From Adineta vaga (Eukaryota > Rotifera): DNA of 64,000 nucleotides. The DNA is taken from contig CP075494.1 of the NCBI GenBank assembly GCA_021613535.1, positions 4,216,001-4,280,000 on the forward strand. Reading direction: 5' to 3'. Made by a program: the position numbers and the translations under genes. This document shows, piece by piece, positions 34,524 to 44,816 of the stretch. The notes beneath the pieces are model-generated. The model was not told the origin of the DNA and ran no database searches. It was given only the letters and a program-made list of their open reading frames with translations. Position 1 is the stretch's first letter; each line of letters starts with the position of its first letter.

Positions 34524-35478
34524 ATGGCTGCACTAAGTTTTAATAAAATGACCAAACGTAATGAATTGAATTATACAGATGCTTCATCCATAAATCGTTT
34601 ATCACGAGATAGATATGCAACTATTGCCGAAGATACTCTGAATAGATTTCAAACTGATTCAAATCGATCATATGGCAATCAACGTAGTAATTTACAAGAT
34701 AATGTCCGTTATTCGATTGATAATACGATTGTGTATAGAGAGAATGATTTAGAAAGACCAAATCAAATTCAATCGTCTGCATCGTCACCGATCTATGAAG
34801 TTCGTCATTGTACAACTTTACAAGCGGCTCAATCATTAGTAAACGAAGTTGATGATGAAAATCGTATTGGAATATTGAATTTTGCATCAGCAAAAAATCC
34901 TGGTGGTGGTTTTCTCAAAGGTTCAAATGCTCAAGAAGAATCAATAGCAAGAACATCGTCACTCTATTTAACACTTTCTCAAAATCGAATATTTCCTCAA
35001 TTTTATGGTTTTCATCGACAAGAAAAAAATGGACTTTATTCTCATCGAATCATCTATTCACCACGAATTACAGTTATCAAAGTAACGAGGAAATTAGCTC
35101 ACCATTCTTTAATATATTCGTTTTTCTACATAGGATGATAATGGTAAGTTATTATCTTCACCGTATCATATCGGGATAGTTACATGTGCCGCTCCAAATG
35201 CAAGTATTTGCTCTGCCGATGTTGAATTAGTTCGACAGACAATGAGAGAACGAATTGAACATTTATTAACTGTATTTAAAATACATCATCATGATATTAT
35301 TGTCTTAGGAGCATTTGGTTGTGGTGTATTTAGAAATGATCCATTGGAAGTTGCTACGACTTTTCGAGAACATTTACAATCGGAAAAATTTCGAAATTGT
35401 TTTAGTCGAATTATTTTTGCAATTTTTGATGTAGAGATGTGTCGAATATTCGAACGAGTATTCAATAGTAATGAATAA
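34524..35478 (+). CDS. Bacterial-type poly(ADP-ribose) glycohydrolase (DUF2263/TIGR02452 family)
   Basis: Exons 34524-35081 and 35134-35478 join in phase 0 (ATCAAA|GTAACG ... ACATAG|GATGAT). The N-terminal part carries RYATIAEDTL, typical of this family. The catalytic signature is complete: NPGGGFLKGSNAQEES, i.e. the GGG-x(6-8)-QEE loop that hydrolyses ribose-ribose bonds of poly-ADP-ribose. Exon 2 has VTCAAPNA and LGAFGCGVFRNDP, the phosphate-binding loop of the macrodomain fold, and a terminal family helix. It should remove ADP-ribose chains, opposing ADP-ribosyltransferases such as those elsewhere in this window. Length (about 300 residues) fits the family. A G-rich hairpin starts 19 bases after the stop. 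Confidence 0.88.
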
Positions 35479-35960
35479 AATCGAATTGAACAATAAGGGT
35501 GTGGGTGTGGATGGATGTAAGAATCTTATTACAATCATCACTCTCACCTACTCACATCCATCCCAACCAAGCTTAGTAGTTATTACGACATCAAGATATT
35601 TGAATCTTTTTATATTTTACTTCAGGATATGATGGAGTAATCCGTTTTGGCTTCTTATTAGCTTTTGCGATTAAATGAAGCTTATATTATACATACACAT
35701 AGAATTATACAATTTTTGTAAACCATAAGAGTAGCCTTTTGTCGCTTTTGCATTTGACTTCTTTTCTCAACTTCCGATTTAGATATATGTTAAATATTTT
35801 ATGAAAACGAAATTTTCGCTAGATGTCTCAATTTTATTTTGTAAATCTATGACTCATATGAAAACATATTACAGAACATTTACTTCAGCCGTTTACGTTA
35901 AAAATAAGAAGAAAAAAACACGTTTTCTTTTCACTATAGTCGTCGACGAGCCATCAAAAG
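35479..35960. other. Intergenic stretch with a strong hairpin
   Basis: No gene. It contains hairpin copy B (35497-35568), the best member of the dispersed family, and the promoter region of the next F-box gene. Confidence 0.5.
35497..35568. repeat. GGGTGTGG-type intergenic hairpin, copy B (best copy)
   Basis: The left arm contains GTGGATGGATGT and the right arm ACATCCATCCCAACC. GGATGGATGT pairs perfectly with ACATCCATCC (10 bp), with weaker pairing outside. It lies 19 bases past the PARG-like stop codon, so it may be in the 3' UTR. Confidence 0.7.
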
Positions 35961-37598
35961 ATGGAAACTCTCCCCGATGAATTATTGTGTTTGATATTTA
36001 ATCATTTACATAAAATTGATTTATTTTATTCATTTCAAAATCTCAATCAACGTTTTCAACGAATAATCGTTCCTTATCTTTATTCAATTGATCTCACTCA
36101 AGAAACTATTTCTTACAAGCATTTTCTCATATTTCTTCAAGAAATACTTCCTCAACATGGTCATCTCATTCGATCATTTAAACTTGATAATCAACGCCAG
36201 TTAAAGTTAATTCTTCCTTATATTCATCATCTAACTCGTTTACAGTCTTTTACATTAAACATTGATCCTCCTACACACCACGTTGATGAATGTCTCAAAA
36301 AAATTCTTTCTATAAATTCATCACTTCAATCTCTGTCAATTCTCAATATTCCTCAAAGTTTAGAGAATATATCCTCATTCATAAAACAAGCATTAACATC
36401 ATTAACATTATTTTATCAATCTGATCTGAATTGTTGTTATCGTACACCGAAAATACCTTTTATACGATGTCTAACAATTAGTATAACATATCTCAATACA
36501 ATAGCTCAACTTTCTCAAAAACTGATCAATCTTGAACAATTAAATTTATCAATAATGTCTAATCGAGATTTAATAAATGTTCCATTCTTTGAAGTACCAA
36601 ATACATTATTGATATTAAAATTAGAATATCGATGTTTTAATAGAGATTCAGACAATATCAATTCGGAGAATTTAGAAAAGATTTTGAATATCTTCAAAAA
36701 TATTAACACATTAATTTTAATTATATTCAATGGTTACAGAGATTTATCAAATTATGATTATTTTCAGCATTTAATCAATGATTTTGTTCATCTTCAAACA
36801 TTTGAGTATTACATTGAAACTCAATATCAACCAGATGATCGTTTCATGAATATTGAAAACCATCCATTTCCTAATTACACAGCATCGACTCTTTCACAAT
36901 CTCGTTCTCAAAGTCGAATTCCATATGAATGTCAAGCAAACTTTCTTACATTACGTGATTTTCAAGAATTACTTCAATGTACAAAACTTGATGTTCATTT
37001 AAATCGATATTACATTACTTTTCCTTCATCTGAATTTCATGATCAAGTTCAATTTAACAATTTAAATACAATCATTTTTAATGCACAAAATGGTATATCA
37101 TATCCTCAAATAATGCAACATTTAATCAGTGTCATAAATCAAGCTCCTAATCTGCATATTATTGATTGTTATGGAAATGATTTGAGAGGAATCAAAGAAT
37201 TTTTACAAACAATGTTTCTTTCAAAAACATCCGCAAAGAAAATAACTCATCTTAAACTTATTATGGATCGATACTCTGGAGATTATTATACGGAATTCTT
37301 GAATGATTTGTCAACTATTTTTCCAAATCTGAAATTCCTGCAATTTCCATGTGTAGAAAAGTTTATATCCACAAATCCAACAACGTTAGCAGAGGTGATT
37401 GAGAATTTAAGAAAGTCTTTTCATAAACTTACTCATTTTAAATTACGAATTAATTCAGGAAATGATCCCAAACAAAATCCTTTTCAAACCTATAAAAGAT
37501 GCTTTAAAAAAGAACAAAATTTACATAAATCATTGTTTTACAAAGTCAAAAGAGAAACATATTGGCCTTTTGGTTATTCATTCCATATTTGGTTATAA
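35961..37598 (+). CDS. F-box protein with LRR-like C-terminus
   Basis: Single-exon, 545 residues. The F-box sits at the very start (METLPDELLCLIFNHL, then NLNQRFQRIIVPYLY). Long leucine-rich strands follow (LQSLSILNIP, LEQLNLSIM, LNTIIFNAQNG). The layout is the same as the minus-strand F-box gene at 20366, with the matching FxxLNQRF motif after the F-box, so these two belong to one bdelloid subfamily. It presumably acts as a substrate adaptor of an SCF ubiquitin ligase. The Met start is the only one before the F-box. Confidence 0.82.
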   Translation: METLPDELLCLIFNHLHKIDLFYSFQNLNQRFQRIIVPYLYSIDLTQETISYKHFLIFLQEILPQHGHLIRSFKLDNQRQLKLILPYIHHLTRLQSFTLNIDPPTHHVDECLKKILSINSSLQSLSILNIPQSLENISSFIKQALTSLTLFYQSDLNCCYRTPKIPFIRCLTISITYLNTIAQLSQKLINLEQLNLSIMSNRDLINVPFFEVPNTLLILKLEYRCFNRDSDNINSENLEKILNIFKNINTLILIIFNGYRDLSNYDYFQHLINDFVHLQTFEYYIETQYQPDDRFMNIENHPFPNYTASTLSQSRSQSRIPYECQANFLTLRDFQELLQCTKLDVHLNRYYITFPSSEFHDQVQFNNLNTIIFNAQNGISYPQIMQHLISVINQAPNLHIIDCYGNDLRGIKEFLQTMFLSKTSAKKITHLKLIMDRYSGDYYTEFLNDLSTIFPNLKFLQFPCVEKFISTNPTTLAEVIENLRKSFHKLTHFKLRINSGNDPKQNPFQTYKRCFKKEQNLHKSLFYKVKRETYWPFGYSFHIWL

Positions 37599-37759
37599 TA
37601 AAATAAAAATCTCGTTGCATTTATACTCTCTATAGGAAAAAAAAAGAGATGAAGACATGATTTATGTAAAGATGTTATAGAATAGTAACGTCTCCTCGAA
37701 GAGAAGGAAGGAAAAAAGAACGTCGACTGATTGGAGACAACCTTGGTATTGGTGGGATA

Positions 37760-37790
<31 letters not shown>

Positions 37791-37996
37791 GAAAAAAGAG
37801 CGTCATATTTATTTCATTCGTAAACAAGTTATAAGGCAAGAAAGAGAAAGAAGAAGATTACATATATTTTTCTTCGGCGCGTGTTATTGTGCTCAAGAAT
37901 AGATTCCATCGAACTATTTTTATAACCTTAATGTGTTTGAAACGTTTGATCTAGAGCACGAATTATTTTCTTTGAAAAAAAAACAACCCCACCAAT
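37599..37996. other. Intergenic stretch, purine-rich
   Basis: GA-rich with a GAAA tetranucleotide run at about 37768-37790. No gene seen. Probably the promoter of the nicotinate phosphoribosyltransferase gene. Confidence 0.5.
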
Positions 37997-39866
37997 ATGA
38001 CAAGTTTACCATATTCAAGTGTTGTTCAACCATTACTAACAGATCTTTATCAAATTTCCATGGCGTATGCTTATTGGAAAAATAATAAACATCAAGAACA
38101 ATCAGCATTTGATCTTTATTTTCGTAAAAATCGTAAGTAAAACTTCATTGATTTATTAAGAAGAAACGAGTTATTTTTTTCTTCTTCATAGCATTTGATG
38201 GTGAATTTACATTATTTGCTGGTTTAGAAGAATGCTTAAAATTTGTACGTGATTATAAATTTCATTCGAGTGATATCGATTATCTTCGAACTGTTTTACC
38301 AGGATATGTTGAAAATGAATTTTATGATTATTTAATAAAACTTGATATGAAAGATATTAAAATATATGCATTTCCTGAAGGTAAAATAAATCTTTTCGAA
38401 TATATGATTACATTTGTTTTCATAGGATCTGTCGTCTTTCCTCGTATACCATTACTTCGTATTGAAGGACCTATATTAAAAGCACAATTACTTGAAACAA
38501 CTTTATTAACATTAGTTAATTTTGCAAGTTTAGTTGCAACAAATGCAGCTCGATTTCGTGCAACAACAGGATCCGATAAAAGTTTCCATGAATTTGGTCT
38601 TCGACGTGCACAAGGTCCTGATGGTGGTTTAAGTGCTTCAAAATATTGTTATCTTGGTGGATTTGTGGGACATCGAATGTACTTGCAGGAAAACTTTTTG
38701 GAATTCCGGTTAAAGGTAAACAATCATATTCGAACGCAATGATTTATCTTTTTCTTCTCTATGAATTTGTTTTTAGGTACGCATGCACATGCGTATGTTA
38801 GCTCATATAACAATATGGATGATTTAAAAGTTCATGAACTTCATGATCAAACTACGAATGAACTTCGACCTTTTGCAGCATTATGTGTCAAATATTTAAA
38901 AGAACTTGCTCCAATCTTAGGATTTATTCCAGAAGAAGCTAATCAAGGCGAATTAGCGGCATTTATATCATATGCAATTGCTTTTCCAACAGGTTTCTTA
39001 GGTTTAGTTGACACTTATGATGTTTTAAAATCAGGTGTACCCAATTTTCTTGCTGTTGTCCTTGCTTTACATGAATGTAATTATCAAGCAATTGGCCTTC
39101 GATTAGATTCAGGTGATTTAGCTTATTTATCGTTGGAAGTTCGAGCAAGATTTACAAATGTTTCGGAAAAATTTAATATACCTTATATAAAAACGTTAAA
39201 TATTGTTGCAAGTAATGATATCAATGAAAATATATTACTTTCATTAGAAAAACAACAACATGCGATTGATACATTTGGTATTGGTACACATTTAGTTACT
39301 TGTCAAAAACAACCAGCATTAGGTTGTGTTTATAAATTAGTTGAAGTAATTTCTCATTAGAAATCGAATTAAATATATATTTCTTATTAACTTTCTAGTT
39401 AGAGGGATCACCACGTATAAAATTGAGTCAAGATATTGCCAAAGTAACAATACCTGGTCGAAAAAATCTCTATCGATTGTATGGTCAAGATGGCAAAGCA
39501 TTATGTGATTTAATGACAAAAATTGATGAATCTCCACCTACAGCTAAATCTCGCATACTTTGTCGACATCCATTTTTAGAGAAGAAACGTGCATATATCA
39601 CACCATCATCAGTACAATCTATGTATAATTTATATTGGTCTGATGGAGAAATCAAACATTCATTACCAACATGGGAAGAAGCACGAACATTTGCACAAGA
39701 ACAAATTCAATCATTACGAAAAGATCATATTCGTAATTTAAATCCAACACCATATAAAGTTTCAGTGACTGATGAACTTTATTCATTTATGCATCAACTT
39801 TGGATTGAGATGTACCAATCGGTGAACTCTCTTAATATTTCATTATTTAAACAAAAACTAAACTAA
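37997..39866 (+). CDS. NAPRT: Nicotinate phosphoribosyltransferase, one-base frameshift in exon 3
   Basis: The enzyme makes nicotinate mononucleotide from nicotinate and PRPP, the entry step of Preiss-Handler NAD synthesis in the cytosol. Exons are 37997-38132, 38192-38380, 38426-38715, 38777-39345 and 39399-39866. Family landmarks are [16 protein letters not shown] at the start, [57 protein letters not shown] and [13 protein letters not shown]. Near 38670 the frame slips. GGF reads in one frame, TSNVLAG and LFGIPVKG in the next, and exon 3 is one base short of the phase demanded by its neighbours. A single A appears to be missing (GGGACATCG where GGGAACATCG is expected). Either the copy is newly broken or the assembly has an indel. 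Intron 2 is only 45 bp and open in frame. Confidence 0.9.
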
Positions 39867-40254
39867 ATAAATGTAGAGCTATATACACACATATGTAAGA
39901 TGAAACATTCAATATGATTATTTTTAGGAAGAAATACTCTATTCTCCATCTTACGACGGAAGATTTCTCGCACTAATAAAAAAGATTCTTATCTGATATC
40001 ATTATTTCATCTAATACTTCTTTTTAATCCTTTTCAAAAATATTATTCGCTGTTCTATTCTAAACAGTAAATCAGTCGATCAGGGTGTGGATATATCTTA
40101 TTCACCCACATCCACCTTCAAGATTTATACAGTTGAATAAAGACAATAATGTCTATTACAATGGAATATTATACTGAACTGAATGAAATAGTAAATAAAT
40201 TCTATTTCATTCTGCCTTTCATTCGAATTTAGATGTGATTTACAGAAAACTCAT
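39867..40254. other. Intergenic stretch with hairpin copy C
   Basis: No gene seen. It contains a short GGGTGTGGAT...ATCCACC hairpin at 40083-40117. Confidence 0.45.
40083..40117. repeat. GGGTGTGG-type intergenic hairpin, copy C (short)
   Basis: GTGGAT in the left arm pairs with ATCCAC in the right arm. The right half also contains CACCCACATCC, complementary in sense to the G-rich arms of other copies. Only 35 bases long. Confidence 0.5.
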
Positions 40255-40976
40255 TCACTTCCACTGTGGGCTATCAGTATTCCATTGGTGGTGAAAAAAG
40301 TATTCACTAAAATGAGATAAAGTCATAATATTGTCATAGGATAGGTGCGGATGAAAATACGAACTTGGCGAGCAACTATTACTCAAGAATACCCAATACG
40401 GGAAACTATCACGAACAGCTGAATGTTGGTCAACCGACATATAAGTGCTTCTATTTACTATACTATGAATAAATAATTGACAATAAGCATAAGCATTCAG
40501 TTGTTTTTCTTGATATAAACGCATTTAAGTTCAGTCCAAAGATACTCGATTTATTCGTCTTTGTTTTCCTTTTTTTAATTATTTTGTATATTAGAGAAAC
40601 GATGAAAGAGGACGAGGATGAGCAAAGAATTGATTATAAGATACATTCGATGAACAAGCACTTCAACAATCCCATTAGATAAGATACGATTTTCATTCTG
40701 GTTCAATGCTTCGGGTGTAGGTAAAGGTAAGTTAAAATATGTATTCAACAGATTGAGACAAGTCTTTTCATACAGACACTCGATTGAACTCCGAAGAAGT
40801 ACTTCGAGTTGTGTGCATCCAACAAGATATCCTTGAATAAAATATGTTGACGGTTGAGTACAGGTCGATGTCAAACAACTACAATTGTCATAATATTGCG
40901 CTTTCACATAGATTTTTAAAAGATAAGTTAAATTATTCAAAAGCGGATACCAATGCATTGCTTTATATAATACCAC
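40255..40976 (-). pseudogene. Remnant of a large cysteine-rich bdelloid surface protein
   Basis: Two minus-strand pieces (40976-40575 and 40524-40255) read like part of a repeated family of secreted or surface proteins I associate with bdelloid genomes. Landmarks are DNCSCLTSTCTQPS, YLVGCTQLEVLL, SSIECLYEKTCL and, lower down, a probable ALNQNENRILSNG segment. The frame is lost between the pieces, and neither the N-terminus nor the usual C-terminal membrane region is present. I treat it as a truncated, decayed copy. Family identity rests on recollection, not on a search. Confidence 0.45.
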
Positions 40977-41664
40977 GAATTAATTGAAGATTATTCAAAT
41001 ATTGATCAGATAATGTGGTTTTAAACTCAACTATAACACGGTCTTACGATGAAACAGGAGAATTTACAGTTATTGTATCTAGTCCGAACTATCTTCAACT
41101 CTTCTAATAAATAATTCACTAAGAAAAATAATCATAAAAGTTGAATTTTAAAATAAATATCGAACTTTCACGGTTGATACTTGTTAGTTACATCAGATTT
41201 GCACTTAAAGAAGGATCTTGAGGGTGTGGATGGAATGCACAAGACATAATCATATTCTCACTCGTCATTGCCATTTAAACGCAAGATAAAGATGCACCAA
41301 ACTAGGTTTTAAAAGGTTTCTGTATAGTTGTTGTTAAACATATGATAGACAATTCTTCGTGACTAACACATGTTAACGAAACTTTTCGTTATTTTCTAAT
41401 CATTTTAATAATAAAATGAGATTAAGCAATCTACACTTCGACACTCTCGTTTTCACAAATAAAATGGTAATCTTTATTCTTTGGTATTCTGATAGAGAGA
41501 AGCTTGAACTATTAAAAGATTTTCCCATATCAAAGTGTATCACAGAGTGCAACGGTTAAATATATTCAAAGCTTTTCAGGCAATTAGTTTAAATGTCATT
41601 TACAACACAAAAGATATATATGATGTTGTTTTTTTGTATTTAAGCAAAGTCCTTTAAAATAAAT
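40977..41664. other. Intergenic stretch with hairpin copy D
   Basis: No coding segment seen. Hairpin copy D lies at 41222-41274. Confidence 0.45.
41222..41274. repeat. GGGTGTGG-type intergenic hairpin, copy D
   Basis: The left arm GGGTGTGGATGGAATG pairs imperfectly with the right arm CATTGCCAT (one bulge). The first twelve bases match copy B. Confidence 0.5.
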
Positions 41665-42660
41665 TTAATCGTGTGTTAAATGGTTTCTCCGAATAGCTTG
41701 AGGTGCAATGAATCGTTGTCGTTTTTGACAACAGAATAATTTGCTTAATTTTGTTTTGAGTTCAGGTAAAGTTCCTAAACAAACAAATGGGAAAAGAAAA
41801 ACAACATAATAAGAAAAGAAATAAGCATATGGCATATATTCCATCCCAATATTTCGTGATAAGCCTAATTCATATGAAATATTTATAAATACACCCGGTG
41901 CACTTATAATAAGAAATACGATTGATATTGATAGAATTTGTATAGCCATTTTTTTTTGTTTTCTCCACTGAAGTGTTCGATTTAAACGAGATTTTTGCCA
42001 AAGAATTCGAAAAAAAAGAGCGAAACTAAAACAAATTATAATAATTATTGGGATTAATTGATGACAAATAAGTTCCCATAGAGATACAATTGGATAGTAA
42101 GCATAAATACATGGATAATAAACACCATGCATTGGCAATTGAAAAAATAAACGTGGACAAAATGGAATAAATATGACAATTATATAGTAAAGGAAACTAT
42201 ATAAACTTATGCAAATTAAAGGAAAATAATGAATAAAGAAGCATCTCATTTTTGTTCCTAACCATCGATCATAAAAAATCAAAATATATCTTTCAATTGT
42301 TGAAAAAGAAAATATTAAAAATTGTGTACCATACAAACCATAATCAATAAATGACCAAAATAATGAAAAACTTTCTGTTACATGCCAATCTGTTCCATAT
42401 AAATAATAACTTAATATAAATGAAACATCAGTTAATTCATAAATTAGACAAATAAAGATAAGAATTATTATGGAATGATTATATAATGATTGACGAAGAT
42501 TTCGATCAAATAAAAAATAATACAGAACAAATAAACAACAACCTATTGAGAAAATATTTGAAAAAAGAAAAAGCCAAAAACGAAATCGAAATGAAAATAT
42601 CACATCAGGATATAATTCAGTATCTTCTTCATTTACTGACGTGTTGCTGAAGTTTGACAT
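41665..42660 (-). CDS. Divergent 7TM receptor (paralogue of the one at 26368)
   Basis: Single-exon, 331 residues. A short N-terminus with an Asn-Phe-Ser glycosylation site leads into seven hydrophobic segments. TIERYILIF follows TM3, a basic loop WRKQKKM precedes TM6, and TM7 ends FLFPFVCLGTLP. Conservation with the receptor at 26368-27405 extends through the whole 7TM core, so the two form one receptor family in this genome. No canonical DRY or NPxxY. Ligand and coupling unknown. Confidence 0.8.
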   Translation of the reverse strand: MSNFSNTSVNEEDTELYPDVIFSFRFRFWLFLFSNIFSIGCCLFVLYYFLFDRNLRQSLYNHSIIILIFICLIYELTDVSFILSYYLYGTDWHVTESFSLFWSFIDYGLYGTQFLIFSFSTIERYILIFYDRWLGTKMRCFFIHYFPLICISLYSFLYYIIVIFIPFCPRLFFQLPMHGVYYPCIYAYYPIVSLWELICHQLIPIIIIICFSFALFFRILWQKSRLNRTLQWRKQKKMAIQILSISIVFLIISAPGVFINISYELGLSRNIGMEYMPYAYFFSYYVVFLFPFVCLGTLPELKTKLSKLFCCQKRQRFIAPQAIRRNHLTHD

Positions 42661-43572
42661 TTTTAATAATGAATGTATTCATTCTCTTTTTATGTCCACA
42701 TACAAACAAATCATTTTTGAATGAGTGCAAAATAAGATTATTTTTAGTTTTTAATTAATTTCTAACTTTCAGAGGCAAAACGTTTCAATAGAAAACGTTC
42801 TCATTTTTATATGAAGTCAGTTGAGATAGATATTAAATCATCATAATCTATTTATGATTGTCTTATTTTTATCCTTATAAACATTTAGTCTTTCTATTGT
42901 TGAACATCTTCACGGAGAAACGACGAATACCTGAGGTGATTATTCATGATTGTGTCAAACAAATACTAAACGATTTTTCTCGATAAAATCCTCTTCAATT
43001 ACAATGTGAATACTTTCGGCGAGAATCATTATTGAACATGTCTTAGTAAAAAACAAATTTGATTGAAGATTCAGAAGAAAAAAAATGCTAGAATTATTCT
43101 ATTAAAATATTTTCCCGTAAAGAACGTTCTCCAAAACCAAATTCGTGTAGTCTCTTCATAATACTAATAGAAAAGAAACTACTTCGAATTCTTGTTTAAA
43201 ATTGAAAACTAGAACGCGATGGTGTGGATGTAGATGGGCTTATAGACAAACAGTGATCATAATACCTACGCACTCTCTACATCTGCAATCACCACTGTTA
43301 CGTTTTTTGATTAATAATACCGATAGGACTAACTATGCTTTAAATAAATGATTTGAGTTGGGGAGAAACCGAAAAATATCATATCATATTCTAATATACT
43401 GTTTAATCCTTTTTTGATTTGAGCAAACAAATCTTTTTTTTGAATCATACAGTCATACTTTGTTTTTTACTCAGTAATCTTATGACACTTCCTTTTTCTC
43501 ATTTATTTGTCAGTATACAAGTATCAGTGGGTTTTATTTGCCAAAAACAATATTAAAACGATAAAAGTAAAA
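42661..43572. other. Intergenic stretch between divergent genes, with hairpin copy E
   Basis: No coding segment seen. Hairpin copy E lies at 43221-43293. Promoters for genes on both sides are expected. Confidence 0.45.
43221..43293. repeat. GGGTGTGG-type intergenic hairpin, copy E
   Basis: GGTGTGGATGTAGATGG on the left and CTACATCTGCAATCACC on the right. GATGTAGA pairs with TCTACATC, and the outer GGTG pairs with CACC. Length about 73, like copy B. Confidence 0.6.
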
Positions 43573-44091
43573 ATGTTTTTCAAAACTCTTTTCTTATTTA
43601 TTTATCTATCATTAACGAACTGTGACGCTATAAATAAAAGTCCATCATCTGATGTTTCGTTTATTCAAGCACACTATTTTTATTATCGTATGATTTCCAA
43701 TCCTTATTATACAAATATTCGAACGAATTTCAATACTATTCCGAAGTATACTAAAATAATGGATCTTCAATTTACATATAATCACTCAACACCTTTATTA
43801 TATGAATTACAATTTCAAGGTTCATGTTCGTCATTAATCAAAAACTATCAAACATTAATTCGATTTACATATGACAATCGATCTTATTCAAATGATTTAG
43901 AATTATCAAGTCCAATTGAAGGAATTGTTACATCATGTTCAAAATCTGGTAGAACTTATTTTCCAGCTGGTTATCATACAATTGATGTCGAAATTCAAAC
44001 ATTTGGTGGAATAAAAATATATTTTGGAGAATTACATGTTAAATTAACACAGTTTAACCCAACATCCCAAACTAATTTACAACTCTTTTAG
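43573..44091 (+). CDS. Small secreted protein, unknown family
   Basis: Started at MFFKTLFLFIYLSLTNC, the Met that opens a signal peptide, it gives 172 residues; the open frame extends 22 codons further up without support. The mature part looks all-beta (IMDLQFTYN, LLYELQFQGSC, TYFPAGYHTIDVEIQTFGG) with three Cys. It resembles a compact secreted lectin-like or jelly-roll domain of a kind frequent in rotifers. I cannot name the family. It has no transmembrane segment beyond the signal. Confidence 0.65.
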   Translation: MFFKTLFLFIYLSLTNCDAINKSPSSDVSFIQAHYFYYRMISNPYYTNIRTNFNTIPKYTKIMDLQFTYNHSTPLLYELQFQGSCSSLIKNYQTLIRFTYDNRSYSNDLELSSPIEGIVTSCSKSGRTYFPAGYHTIDVEIQTFGGIKIYFGELHVKLTQFNPTSQTNLQLF

Positions 44092-44816
44092 ATTGGGAAC
44101 ATTAAATTGAAGATTTCGTCACTATCATAGTGAGGATATGCAAATTGAATAAAATAAATTCTATAGGGTGGGGGTGCCGAATAGAAGACACTCTCATAGC
44201 TTCTGAAAGGAGCAATCTCAATAGGCTTTAAGATCTGTAAAAATTATAAGACTACACGACTGAAGACTACCGAAGCTATAAAAGTATTTGAGACGTTAAA
44301 GTGTCAAGTCGTAGTTTATTTATAGGCATATATATATATTAATGTCTAGTGTATATATGTGCCTATTGAATTCTAGTTCAACCTTTGAAACAGTGTACCC
44401 TTAACAAGAAAGAAAAGCCATGCAGTATGTACGAAGTCTATTAACCTGCTTCTTTGATTCAGTATGGAATGGATTAGCAGTGAGCAATTGAATATATGGT
44501 ATTTTCATCAGTTTCTTCGACGCTCCAAACACATCTTCATTTAAAGAACAGAAAGTAATTCTGGAATTCACTCCAACATTTGAAACAACAGCGAGCAGTC
44601 GGAAGTGGCGAGTAGTGATTTGTCATATAAGATTTCAAAAGGATACTGAAGTTTTTACAGTTTGTATGAAATACTCCTCACTGACAATATGACACATCTT
44701 TTCATGAGACTGCGCACAATGGAAGCTTTTAAAGCGCACTCAAAGAGCGTTATTTAATATAAAACTTTTATCTTTTTTTAGCGATAAATTTTGTAAATAT
44801 TTATTTAAAAATAAGA
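44092..44816. other. Intergenic stretch between convergent genes
   Basis: A GGGTGGGGGTG tract starts at 44166, a weak match to the hairpin family without a clear right arm. No coding segment seen. Confidence 0.4.

Noticed and set aside
38381-38425. Reading straight through NAPRT intron 2
   Set aside because: The 45-bp segment is in frame and open but has GT-AG ends and would insert a hydrophobic segment in the middle of the conserved PEG-SVVFPR region.
44166-44200. GGGTGGGGGTG tract as a full member of the hairpin family
   Set aside because: The G-rich arm is similar, but I could not find a convincing complementary right arm.
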